Source: Lachnospiraceae bacterium UBA7182 (lineage in GTDB: Bacteria; Bacillota; Clostridia; Lachnospirales; Lachnospiraceae). From it: a stretch of 57,285 bases of DNA. The stretch covers positions 1-57,285 of the forward strand of contig DKVI01000085.1 of the NCBI GenBank assembly GCA_002491115.1. Direction: 5' to 3'. A program made the translations under genes and the position numbers. Numbering within the stretch: position 1 is the stretch's first letter; every line of letters starts with the position of its first letter. Shown in pieces: positions 42,385-50,800 of the stretch. The notes beneath the pieces are model-generated. The model searched no databases. It saw only the letters and a program-made list of their open reading frames with translations, and was not told the DNA's origin.

Positions 42385-42540
42385 CTGACCATAGGCCTGT
42401 ATCATACAGGAATATGCGAGATGTACAGGATGAAAGAAATAATCAGAATACAATTACAGAAAATGAGCGACACGGAATACCGGAAGTTTTCCGCGTCGCT
42501 CATTTCAGGTTCAGGGGAAGAAATTATGCCGGGCGTTGAA
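42375..42540 (+). pseudogene. alkD-like gene fragment A (promoter and first ~37 codons)
   Basis: This matches the intact alkD-like locus at 52441-52600, including the -35/-10 boxes (TTGAAT, 17 nt, TATCAT) and the palindrome CCTGTAT-ATACAGG. The start region encodes KEIIRIQLQKMSDTEY, then ASLISGSGEE. Similarity stops after GGGCGT at about 42535, and the frame ends within the next 25 nt. It is either the 5' half of a split gene whose middle lies at 46635, or a copied 5' end. Confidence 0.75.
42461..42505 (-). terminator. Hairpin after the RsgI-like gene, derived from alkD sequence
   Basis: Sixteen of 17 base pairs form between AAATGAGCGAC-CGGAA and TTCCG-GTCGCTCATTT, with an 11-nt loop. On the minus strand it follows the RsgI-like stop by about 55 nt and is followed by TCTG, so it could end the leftward transcript. 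The same sequence lies within the coding part of alkD. Confidence 0.55.
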
Positions 42541-42559
42541 GAGGTTTGGGTGATCTGAT

Positions 42560-43735
42560 TTAATCATCTTCATCCCCGTCATCCGGGTCTTCGTCATCTG
42601 GGTCGCTGCTGTCATCTTCCTCTTCCCGATCCTCGTCCCTGTCATCATCCGTATCTTCATCTCTGTCATCATCCGTATCTTCATTTTCGCTGTCGCTGTT
42701 ATCTGCATGGTCATCCGTATCGTCATCCGTTTCCTGTTCCATGCTGTCTTTCGGAGGTGAAATCGAAGGCGTGTTTTCTTTCGTGCCTTTGTTTTCTTTT
42801 GTTTCTGCACCGTTTTTTTGCGCCGGTTCGGGATTTTCAACCGGGTTATTTTCAGTTTCCTGTACCTTTGGATCGGGAGTTTTGTATTTCTCTTCCCTGG
42901 GGGCAGTTTCGATGGGGATTTCGTACACAGGATCAGGCTCCGGTATATCATCAGGTTCTTTTTCCGTACAGCCGGCGTAGTCTTTTAGATCAATCCCCCT
43001 CTCCTTAAGATAAAGCGCAAGCTCGCTCATGGACATGGCGGCCATGTTTTGAAGGTTTAACGCAGGATTAGACGCCTGGATTTTTTCCAAAAGCCCGGCT
43101 TTTCCGGGTGTTATGCCATATGTTTTCGCTATGGATTTCAGGCTGCTGTCTGTACGGATACTCTGGCTGAAGACAGTTCCGGAGCCGGGCAGGGTATCAA
43201 GGCAGATAATGATATTGTTTGCCAGCCTGTTTTGCAGCCTGTCGCTTCTTGCCTGGTCCTGGCAGTCAACAGACAGCAAAACCATATTTTGTATTTCATT
43301 TAAATAACCGTGTTTGACCATAGAGCCGAAAATCGCATTGACTGCAGTATCCAGATCTGTGTTTTTCAGGTTCATATTTTCCAGGATGATTTCGCCGTCC
43401 GAATTATTCGCTTCTGCCTGCGTCACTTTTTCGCTGCGGTTGACCTGGAGCTCTATTGCAGGATTGACGTCCAGGTAGATTCGCGCGTTCAGCCGCTGAC
43501 CGGCCATATGGTAAGACAGGAAAAAAATGATGGAAAAACAGGCTGCTGCAGAGATGGTAAGGCGGATTGCTTTTTTGATGTCATATGGCCTGCCGGATGT
43601 ATGATCCAGATACCATTCGTTTCCGGATGCTTTTTCCACAGGCTTATCCCATAATTCGTCGGTTATTTTGGGTGTAAGCTGCGCCATAGCGTTTTGTATA
43701 TGCTTTTCCAGACAGGGGCTGGTTAATTTTTTCAT
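42560..43735 (-). CDS. RsgI-like anti-sigma factor with acidic tail
   Basis: 391 residues. The cytoplasmic N-terminus (~1-55) is followed by one membrane helix (~58-78, LTISAAACFSIIFFLSYHMA). The extracellular RsgI-type domain has ARIYLDVNPAIELQVNRSEKV; the Asn91-Pro92 pair is where RsgI proteins cut themselves. Then come a helical region and a very acidic tail of ~60 residues, mostly D and E in DDDRDEDT-type repeats. It overlaps the sigma factor gene by 4 nt, so the pair is translated together. It probably holds the sigma factor at the membrane until a signal triggers its release. Confidence 0.82.
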   Translation of the reverse strand: MKKLTSPCLEKHIQNAMAQLTPKITDELWDKPVEKASGNEWYLDHTSGRPYDIKKAIRLTISAAACFSIIFFLSYHMAGQRLNARIYLDVNPAIELQVNRSEKVTQAEANNSDGEIILENMNLKNTDLDTAVNAIFGSMVKHGYLNEIQNMVLLSVDCQDQARSDRLQNRLANNIIICLDTLPGSGTVFSQSIRTDSSLKSIAKTYGITPGKAGLLEKIQASNPALNLQNMAAMSMSELALYLKERGIDLKDYAGCTEKEPDDIPEPDPVYEIPIETAPREEKYKTPDPKVQETENNPVENPEPAQKNGAETKENKGTKENTPSISPPKDSMEQETDDDTDDHADNSDSENEDTDDDRDEDTDDDRDEDREEEDDSSDPDDEDPDDGDEDD

Positions 43736-44307
43736 ATTTTCCCCTCCAGTTGATGCCTTAGTTTCTTTAAACCTCTATTATATTTTGACAGGACAGTAGA
43801 CAGCGGCAGATGTAAAATGCCGCTGATTTCCCTGTGTTTTAAACCTGATACAGAATGCAGAATAATGATCTGGCGCTCTTCCGGCGACAAAACCCGGAAA
43901 GCAGTTTCCAGTATGATCCGGTCTTCCTGGTCTTTAATCCGGTCAAAGTCCGGTTCCTCTTTTACAGTTTCCATAGAAACAGTCGGGCAGTATTTCTGCT
44001 GACGGAATTTCATCATACAGATATTTCTGGTGATCGTAAGAATCCAGGCCATTGGCTTTCCCTGCGGATGATACAGATGGGCGGCCGACCGGATTTTTAA
44101 ATAAGTTTCCTGCATGGCGTCTTCAGCATCCTGCTGATTGCAAAGCAGGGAAAGGGAATAGGAAAAAACAGCATTGCCGGTAAGTTCATAAAGCCTGCAG
44201 AAAGCTTCTTTTTCCCCGTTTCCGATTCTTATGAAAAGTTCTTCATCTATGTAAACAGTTTCTCTTTTGGGTGGCGTATCATAGGCCACAGCAGCAAACA
44301 CCAGCAT
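43732..44307 (-). CDS. ECF-type RNA polymerase sigma factor
   Basis: 191 residues. Sigma region 2 holds EAFCRLYELTGNAVFSYSLSLLCNQQDAEDAMQETYLKI, and region 4 holds LSPEERQIIILHSVSGLKHREISGILHLPLSTVLSKYNRGLKKL. There is no region 3, so it is ECF-like rather than a full SigI. ATG 44307 follows GAGGAG by 8 nt. Its partner is the RsgI-like protein immediately downstream, an unusual pairing because RsgI normally controls SigI. Confidence 0.9.
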   Translation of the reverse strand: MLVFAAVAYDTPPKRETVYIDEELFIRIGNGEKEAFCRLYELTGNAVFSYSLSLLCNQQDAEDAMQETYLKIRSAAHLYHPQGKPMAWILTITRNICMMKFRQQKYCPTVSMETVKEEPDFDRIKDQEDRIILETAFRVLSPEERQIIILHSVSGLKHREISGILHLPLSTVLSKYNRGLKKLRHQLEGKI

Positions 44308-44357
44308 AACACGTTCTCCTCAAACACGGTTGGAATCAGGCGGAGTATCTGTACTTA

Positions 44358-45026
44358 TTATAATTCGTTTTTTTCCCTTTGTACAAGCCCCAGAATGATA
44401 GACAGATTTCCGTTTCTGCATCGAAGTTCGTCAATAAAAGCCTTTTCTTTTTCCTGATCCCGAAGTTCGATGCGGTAAGAAAGTTCATACATCGTTCCCA
44501 TATCGGTAGTTTTAACCCGGTCAAGGCGGGCATGCCTGGTGTAGATCTGAAAAAGATCGTCAAAGATTCCGTTATAGTTAAGATCTTCCGGAATTGTAAT
44601 GCGCAGTTCCCGTTCCGGGGACAGATCGTCGCCAAAGTGCATTTTTTCCAGAATCAGGATTGCCATGCCTGCGGCCAGTGCAAGCAAAGCGGCCAGGGAT
44701 AAAAAGCCCATGCCTGCGGCAAGCCCGACTGCCATTGCAAAGAAAATAAAGCCGATTTCTCTGGCTGTTCCGGGAGCGCTGCGGAAACGGACAAGACCAA
44801 ATGCGCCAAGTACGGCGACAGAAGCGCCTAGGTTTCCGTTTACGATCATGATCACACATGCGACCAGCATGGGAAGGACTGCCAGAACAACTGCAAAACT
44901 GCCGATATGTATGCCGGACAATTTATAAAGAAATGCGATGACAAGGCCCAGCGCGAAAGAAACTCCCAAAGCCGCCGTGACGGATGCGATATAAAAAGTG
45001 CCTGCGTGAAAAATACTGGTTAACAT
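44358..45026 (-). CDS. DUF4956 membrane protein
   Basis: 222 residues. Four hydrophobic segments (~15-35, 40-62, 95-110, 112-128) include a glycine/alanine-rich block NGNLGASVAVLGAFGLVRFRSAPGTAREIGFIFFAMAVGLAAGMG that defines the family. A C-terminal soluble domain of ~80 residues follows. It is usually encoded next to a VTC-domain protein, as here, with 7 nt overlap. The function is unknown, possibly in polyphosphate or spore-coat biology. Confidence 0.88.
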   Translation of the reverse strand: MLTSIFHAGTFYIASVTAALGVSFALGLVIAFLYKLSGIHIGSFAVVLAVLPMLVACVIMIVNGNLGASVAVLGAFGLVRFRSAPGTAREIGFIFFAMAVGLAAGMGFLSLAALLALAAGMAILILEKMHFGDDLSPERELRITIPEDLNYNGIFDDLFQIYTRHARLDRVKTTDMGTMYELSYRIELRDQEKEKAFIDELRCRNGNLSIILGLVQREKNEL

Positions 45027-45775
45027 ACATTTATCCTCCTGATTTCATTCCGGTTTTCTGTCCTGTGGACCATAAATTGTTCCAGATTCCATGCATCCCG
45101 TTCATTTTTATAAATGTTTCCGTATTTTGAGAAAGAGACCGGGTAAACGGAAAGTTCCGAGAGGATTCGGGAAAACCATAGAGGGGTTGTACCCATAACT
45201 TTGGTTTCCATCAGGTAATAGTCTTCCGGAAGGAGCAATGCTCCGTGGTCGCCTTCTTCCAGACCCATGCGCGTACGGCGGCTGCGGATATTCATGTCAA
45301 ACGTAACGCGGAAACCGACATCCTCTTTTCCGTACAGCGCCAACCTGTCATAAGCCAGATAAAGACTTCTGGAAAGCGGATATCTGAATAAAAAGAAATC
45401 TATTTCCTGCAGAATCTGATTTTTCTCCTGTGGGCGTATGCCCTGTTCTACATACTTATAGGCTTCCGACAACGACAGCTGTATTCTTCGTTTATTTACG
45501 ATTTTATGATACTTTTTTTTGATTTCAAGAAATACCTTTGTATCCAGGTCCGGAATCCCGTAGCTTCTCAGACGCAGTTTTTCTTTATAAGCGGGTTTTT
45601 CGATAGAGCGGCGGATCAGGGCGGAATCAGGCGTGTCATAATAAATATTGCAGATTGTATGAAGCCCGTAAGCATCCTCCTGCATATACGGCGCCAGCTT
45701 TTCCCTCAGGGAGTGATAAACGGGCGCCGGCATCAGGTACTTTTTTTCATAGCGGTTAAAAACAGTCTGTGGCAT
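45020..45775 (-). CDS. VTC-domain (polyphosphate polymerase-like) protein
   Basis: 251 residues. FNRYEKKYLMP, the RxRxYG-like KEKLRLRSYG and FLEIKKKYHKIVNKRR, plus YLMETKV late in the domain, are the basic and acidic residues lining the VTC catalytic tunnel. In yeast the VTC4 domain makes polyphosphate from ATP; the bacterial enzyme's product is inferred. It overlaps DUF4956 by 7 nt and also the end of the MBL pseudogene upstream. Confidence 0.88.
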   Translation of the reverse strand: MPQTVFNRYEKKYLMPAPVYHSLREKLAPYMQEDAYGLHTICNIYYDTPDSALIRRSIEKPAYKEKLRLRSYGIPDLDTKVFLEIKKKYHKIVNKRRIQLSLSEAYKYVEQGIRPQEKNQILQEIDFFLFRYPLSRSLYLAYDRLALYGKEDVGFRVTFDMNIRSRRTRMGLEEGDHGALLLPEDYYLMETKVMGTTPLWFSRILSELSVYPVSFSKYGNIYKNERDAWNLEQFMVHRTENRNEIRRINVC

Positions 45776-46547
45776 AAAAAACCTCCTGTCTTTTCAGTCT
45801 TTGTGAGGGTTCGATATGTTCTCCGTCGCTGATGACGGCATATCTGGGGTTTGTAGTGTCAATCAGATCTTGTAGGGCTGTATTGTATATTCCGTGGTGT
45901 GGCACCTTTAGAAAATCTCAGGAAACGGCCGTTTCTCAGGACACCCATTTTCGGATACGCTGTTTTTCCATATCTCCGGTAAAGAGAAGGACGTTTTCGC
46001 CGTGGGTTATGGTCGTAATTAGTGAGAAGTTGTTATCGTTTTCCGCCTGGGACGAATCTACTTGATAAGAAAGAGGGGGTTCTACCAGTACAGATGCTTC
46101 TCCTATTTTAAAGTTCAAAGGTTTACTTAGCCGTTCAGGCTTCAGCCCTGTCTGTTTCAGCGCTTTCATAAAATCCAGATATTCCGTGCTGACGCCTTCA
46201 TAATACGGAAGAAGTACCCGCCCGACCTTGACGGATTCTACCAAAGTGTCGGCGCCTCCCACATGGTCTTTGTCAAAATGGGTGATGATAAGGGTATCCA
46301 CACAGGTAATCCCCTGGTTATTAAGAAATGCAGTTACTTCTTCGCCGTCTTCCTCTTCACCGGCATCTATCACCATGGCATAATTGTCAGACTGTACAAT
46401 GATTGCGTCTGCTTTTCCAACTTTTAACAAAGTTGCTTTAAGCGGAGGCAGCCGGCTCCTTCCGGGAGGATAACCGCGGATAAAGAATAACAGAGTACAG
46501 ATCACAAGAAAGAAAATAATTGTTAGGATTACTTTTTTCCTGGCCAT
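45756..46547 (-). pseudogene. ComEC-like MBL-fold hydrolase interrupted by two in-frame TGA codons
   Basis: The frame starts at 46547 after AAGGGGG. It has one membrane/signal helix (~5-25), LLKVGKADAIIVQSDNYAMVIDAGEE, the metal motif THFDKDHVGG and LLFTGDMEKQ. It stops at a TGA (45936-45938), and a second TGA lies six codons on (45918-45920). The same frame then continues with the expected family ending LKVPHHG...NPRYAVISDGEH to 45758. A short imperfect duplication (TCCTGAGA twice, 18 nt apart) seems to have broken the gene. The truncated protein lacks the last metal-site histidines. Confidence 0.75.
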
Positions 46548-46634
46548 AAAATAGCCCCCTTTCGTGTCCTTTTACTGGTATAATGCATGGGAGAGGGGTT
46601 TTATTGCATCAAAAATAAATTTTTAGTATAATCT

Positions 46635-46853
46635 GGGCAACTGTTGGAGCCAGAGGATATCTTCTTTAAAGAGATTATGCTACGGGGTATGATCCTGGGT
46701 TATGCATGTAAAGATATCGACGAACTGCTCCAGTATCTGGAGGATTTTATTCCGAGAATCAAAAACTGGTCTGTTGTGAATAATATAATAATTTTGAATG
46801 GAAAGTTTTCTGAACAATGCAAAAGGGAACTGATATTCAAATATAAGAAATAA
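46635..46853 (+). pseudogene. alkD-like gene fragment B (middle part)
   Basis: It encodes LEPEDIFFKEIMLRGMILGY, then ACKDIDELLQYLEDFIPR and IKNWSVVNN. This is nearly identical to residues ~57-103 of the intact alkD-like protein (52496-53251). Similarity ends after NWSV, and the rest reads into unrelated codons. The last bases (ATTCAAATATAAGAAATAA) match the end of the short NYN-like frame at 53438-53539, so a deletion joined the two. Confidence 0.8.
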
Positions 46854-46991
46854 ACATGATGACTTTGCAAAATGATTCAAGTAATGATTTAACAAAGTAT
46901 TTTTTGTATTTGGTAGCTTCTGTAGAATATATTCTTGTTATATGGTAATGGCATATAAGAATATGTTTTATGGAAGCTTTTCTTGTGTATC

Positions 46992-47338
46992 CTATTGAAT
47001 AAAAACGAATGCGATAAAGTGATCAAAGCGCATGAAGGGAACTGTTATGTAGAAATATAAGTTTTCCAATCTGTCCCGCTTCTTCTCATATGTGCCTTTT
47101 ACGGGATACGCGTCCAGAAGGTCAGACAGGGTGTCGGCTGAAACGGACTTCGCAAATGCGGCCGCCTCATATGATAACATGTCTGGAGCGGATGTGGATG
47201 TCTTCCCATAGAGTGAGACATATGCTTCATTAAAAATACGGTCAATGACTTTTCTGTTTTTTGGCTGGGGATTTATGGCCCGGACGTATTTTGCCTTGGC
47301 TCTTTCGCGGACGGCATATCGGTTTTGGCCATCTTTTT
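46992..47338 (-). pseudogene. Remnant open frame of an unrecognised gene
   Basis: The reading frame is open from ~47338 to 46992 on the minus strand. The plausible coding part has RYAVRERAKAKYVRAINPQP, then NRKVIDRIFNEAYVSLYGK and FAKSVSADTLSDLLDAYPVK. No start with a ribosome-binding site is seen. The 3' part (below ~47060) runs antisense into the decayed copy of the 53611 gene, so it is a broken junction. I do not recognise the family. Confidence 0.4.
46996..47056 (+). pseudogene. Fragment of a second copy of the 53611-54759 gene
   Basis: About 60 bp match 54633-54692. Translation gives NKNECDKVIKAHEGNCYVEI, against DKNEYDKAIKAHERGCYVEM in the intact gene. It lies downstream of alkD fragment B in the same order as the intact pair, so the whole neighbourhood was once duplicated. 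Confidence 0.75.
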
Positions 47339-47632
47339 AGTTGTTCACCACAACGGTATTGACAGGTCTAGGTATCCTGCGGATATATTATGGTATAGCT
47401 ATAAAAAATCATCTCTATATAGTACAGAATACCATTTTCAGTACTATATTTCAAAGTGTTTAAAAGATAATTTGACAAAAATTTATGATTTTCTACTCTG
47501 CCAAAATATGCCAGACAGGGCAGTAGTGGTACAGATTTATGTATAATAAGGCTCACAAGGCGGAAAGCAGCGGTTTTTATGGTTCAAAAAGCAGTTTCTA
47601 TATGCAGATTGGGAAAGTTGAGTTAATTAAAA

Positions 47633-47664
47633 TGTGTTCCAAAAAGTATACTTTTTGGAACACA
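47633..47664. repeat. 32-bp perfect palindrome, copy 1
   Basis: A perfect inverted repeat centred between 47648 and 47649: TGTGTTCCAAAAAGTA and its complement. Its core GTTCCAAAAAGTATAC recurs 140 bp downstream. Confidence 0.85.
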
Positions 47665-47771
47665 ATCTATCTCCACATAGCTTAGGCTAAAGTTTAGCAT
47701 ATTTTAACAGGAAAATCAAGAAATCGCAATGATTTTTGAGCATTTTTATTTGATTTTTATGTCCGGAGGCA

Positions 47772-47798
47772 TGTTCCAAAAAGTATACTTTTGGAAAC
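47772..47798. repeat. Palindrome copy 2, imperfect, just before the surface protein
   Basis: It repeats TGTTCCAAAAAGTATACTTT, then GGAAAC. The right arm has one T fewer than copy 1, so the palindrome is imperfect. It ends 26 nt before the start codon of the surface protein and 107 bp after copy 1. Confidence 0.8.
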
Positions 47799-47824
47799 CT
47801 TAGTAAAAGAGAAAGGAAAAGGAT

Positions 47825-50800
47825 ATGAAAAGGAATTTTGTAACAAGAATGCTGGCGGGCATATTGTGTGTATTGGTGTTGTTGTCGGATAATGGTATGG
47901 TATATGCATCCGGCATGCAGGAAAGCGGACAGGAAGAGTCAAAAATAGATATTCAGGAGACGGTGGATCAGGTATTGCAGGATGATACAGATGTTGAACT
48001 GCAGGCAGAAAAAGAAGAAAGCCTGACGCTCAGTGAAAGCTCACTTGATTTAGCGCAGGGAGAGATATTTGAACTGAAAGTGGGGGGTATTTCTGATGCG
48101 GATGAAGGAACTGTGGTGACATGGTTAAGCAGTGATGAGTCCGTCGCAACAGTAGCAGATGGCATGGTGAATGCTGTAGGCGAAGGAGATTGTTTCCTTA
48201 CGGTGTCTATAGGGGACAAGTCTGTTGTCTGTAATGTAACTGTAACCGCGAATACAGATGAAACCGCGGGGGAAGTTATGGATATGGCTGATAACAGGAT
48301 TGCGGGTGGAACCGTGGATGAAAGTTATGGGCATTTTGTATGGGAGATTGATAATAATGGTGTGCTGACCGTTGAGGGAAGCGGTGATGTCACAGATAAC
48401 CATACAACATCCACTAACTCGAGTCCATGGTATGCCTACCGGGAGCAGATTGTATCTGCGAAAATTAATATGACAGGCATGAAAAACGCAGCTTATCTGT
48501 TTTATGGTTGCAAAAATATGGTCAGTGCGGATTTATATAACTTTGATACCAGTCAAATAACAAGCATGAAATGGATGTTTTATGGGTGTCAAAGCCTGGA
48601 GAAAGTAGATGTAAGTAATTTTAATACCAGCCGGGTGACAGATATGGATTGTATGTTTAGCGGATGTAGTACTCTGTCTAGTCTGGATGTAAGTAATTTT
48701 AATACCAGTCAAGTGGTATATATGGGACACATATTTGCTGGGTGCAGTGCAGTTCCCAGCTTAGATGTGAGTAATTTTAATACCAGCAAAGTAACGAGTA
48801 TGTCTGGTATGTTTGGCGGATGCAGTAGTTTATCCCTACTGGATGTAAGTAATTTTGATACTAGCCAAGTGATATATATGGAAAGTATGTTTTCAGGTTG
48901 CAGTAGCTTAACAGAACTGAACCTTAGCAGTTTTGATACCCGTAAGGTAGAATATATGGGTGGTATGTTTGAGGGCTGCACTGCCTTGCCCAAAGTGGAT
49001 GTAAGTAATTTTGATATTTGTAGTGTAAAAAGTCTGGGTGCTATGTTCAGCCATTGTAGCAGTATGACAGAAATAGACTTAAGCAATTTTGATACCCGTA
49101 AAGTAGAAACTATGCAATATATGTTTACTGACTGTGAAAGCATAGTAGAACTGGATTTGAGCAATTTTGAAACAACTTTGGATATTGGACCGGATATGTT
49201 CTGCATGTTTGCAAATTGCTATAAATTGACCAGGTTGGATTTAAGTAACCTGGATGTCAGTCATGCAACTCGTATGGGGAATGAGACGTTTAACTTATGT
49301 AATAATTTGTCATATATAAAAACTCCTGTTAATTTGCAAACGGGTATTGCATTACCTATAAAAAATGGTGATGTCTGGTATCAGGAAAATGGAGAAACAA
49401 TCGAATTTTTTCCACAGAATTTAAATTACAGTGTAACATTGACAAAAAATGAAATCCCTTCTGTCCAGTATCCGTATATTACAGCCAGAAAGGCAAAGGC
49501 GCACTATGAATGCGGAGAGGAATTAAATATTGATGACCTGACAGTAACCTGGTATGAAGATGCGGAAAATATTACAGTGATTGACAGTGGGTATACGACC
49601 AACGCCAGTGAGATAGATATGTCCACGCCTGGCAGAAAAGATTTGACAGTGACCTATAATGGAAAGTCGGCTACCATACGGATCACGGTAGCAGAAGTAA
49701 CTAAAACGCCTGAAGAAACCATGTATACAGTGGCGTTTGATCTGCAGGGGCATGGGGCAGGTGCGCCGTCGGCGCAGACTGTGAAAAAGGGAGATAAAGT
49801 GGCTAAGCCTGCAGATCCCAAAGCTGACGGGTATATATTTACCGGCTGGTATAAAGAGCCTGCCTGCACAAATCAGTGGAACTTTGACACGGATATCGTG
49901 GAGGAAGCTTTGACTTTATATGCAGGATGGAAAGAAGAAAGTATCTTTCCGTCGGAAGAAACCTTTACCGTAACATTTGATCTGCAGGGATACGGAACAG
50001 ATGCGCCGCCGGTACAGACGGTTGAAGAAGGCGGAAAAGTCATAAAACCAGCAGATCCCGAAGTTTCTGACCATATATTTACCGGCTGGTATAAGGAGCC
50101 GGGCTGTGTAAACCGGTGGGATTTTGATGTAGATATGGTGGACGGAAACATAATATTGTATGCCGGATGGCTGAAATCAGAAGAAGAAATCGGCGATGTG
50201 CTTCCGGAAGATATACCGCATAGCGGGATTCCAAGGGATGAACTCTGGGCAGCAAAGATTCCGGACGCGCTTTATACAGGGAAAGCTTTGAAGCCGGATG
50301 TGCATATTTATTATGGTACGGAGCGTCTGGAAACAGGCAGAGATTATACACTTAGTTATAAAAATAATGTAAAGGCGGGTCTTGCTACTATTAATATAAA
50401 AGTGAAGAAATACTATATGGGTACGGTGCCGCCTGTTGATTTTTATATACGACCTGTCAATCTGAAATATGTTACGGCGGATGATATCACTGCAGCCTGG
50501 AACAAAAAAATACAGAAAAAAGTGCCTGTTCCGGTCTGGTGTGGAAAAAAGCTTACAAAAAATAAAGATTTTAAAGCAGAATATAATGACGGAGGCGAAG
50601 GAAGTTATCAAAATCCGGGAGTATATAACATTACGCTGATTCCGGGCAGCAGCGGCAATTTTATCGGAGAGAAAACAGTACGCCTGACGATTACAGACAG
50701 TATTCTGATGAGTAAAGTGTCTGTGAAAAAGGGAAAGGGAAGCCTGACTTATAATAACGGAATGCCTGTCCTTCCTCAACTTACGCTTACTTATAAAAAA

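Larger units (their letters stand above)
47057..47824. other. Long non-coding stretch before the surface protein
   Basis: Apart from the minus-strand remnant and two palindromes (47633-47664 and 47772-47798), I see no convincing gene. A 73-codon frame at 47325-47546 has no ribosome-binding site and no family I recognise. The stretch is AT-rich and probably made of decayed accessory DNA plus the surface-protein promoter region. Confidence 0.5.

Noticed and set aside
45918..45938. Selenocysteine decoding of the two UGA codons in the MBL gene
   Set aside because: No cysteine is expected at these positions in the family. The 14-bp palindrome between them is too short and tight to be a convincing SECIS, and a local duplication explains the stops.
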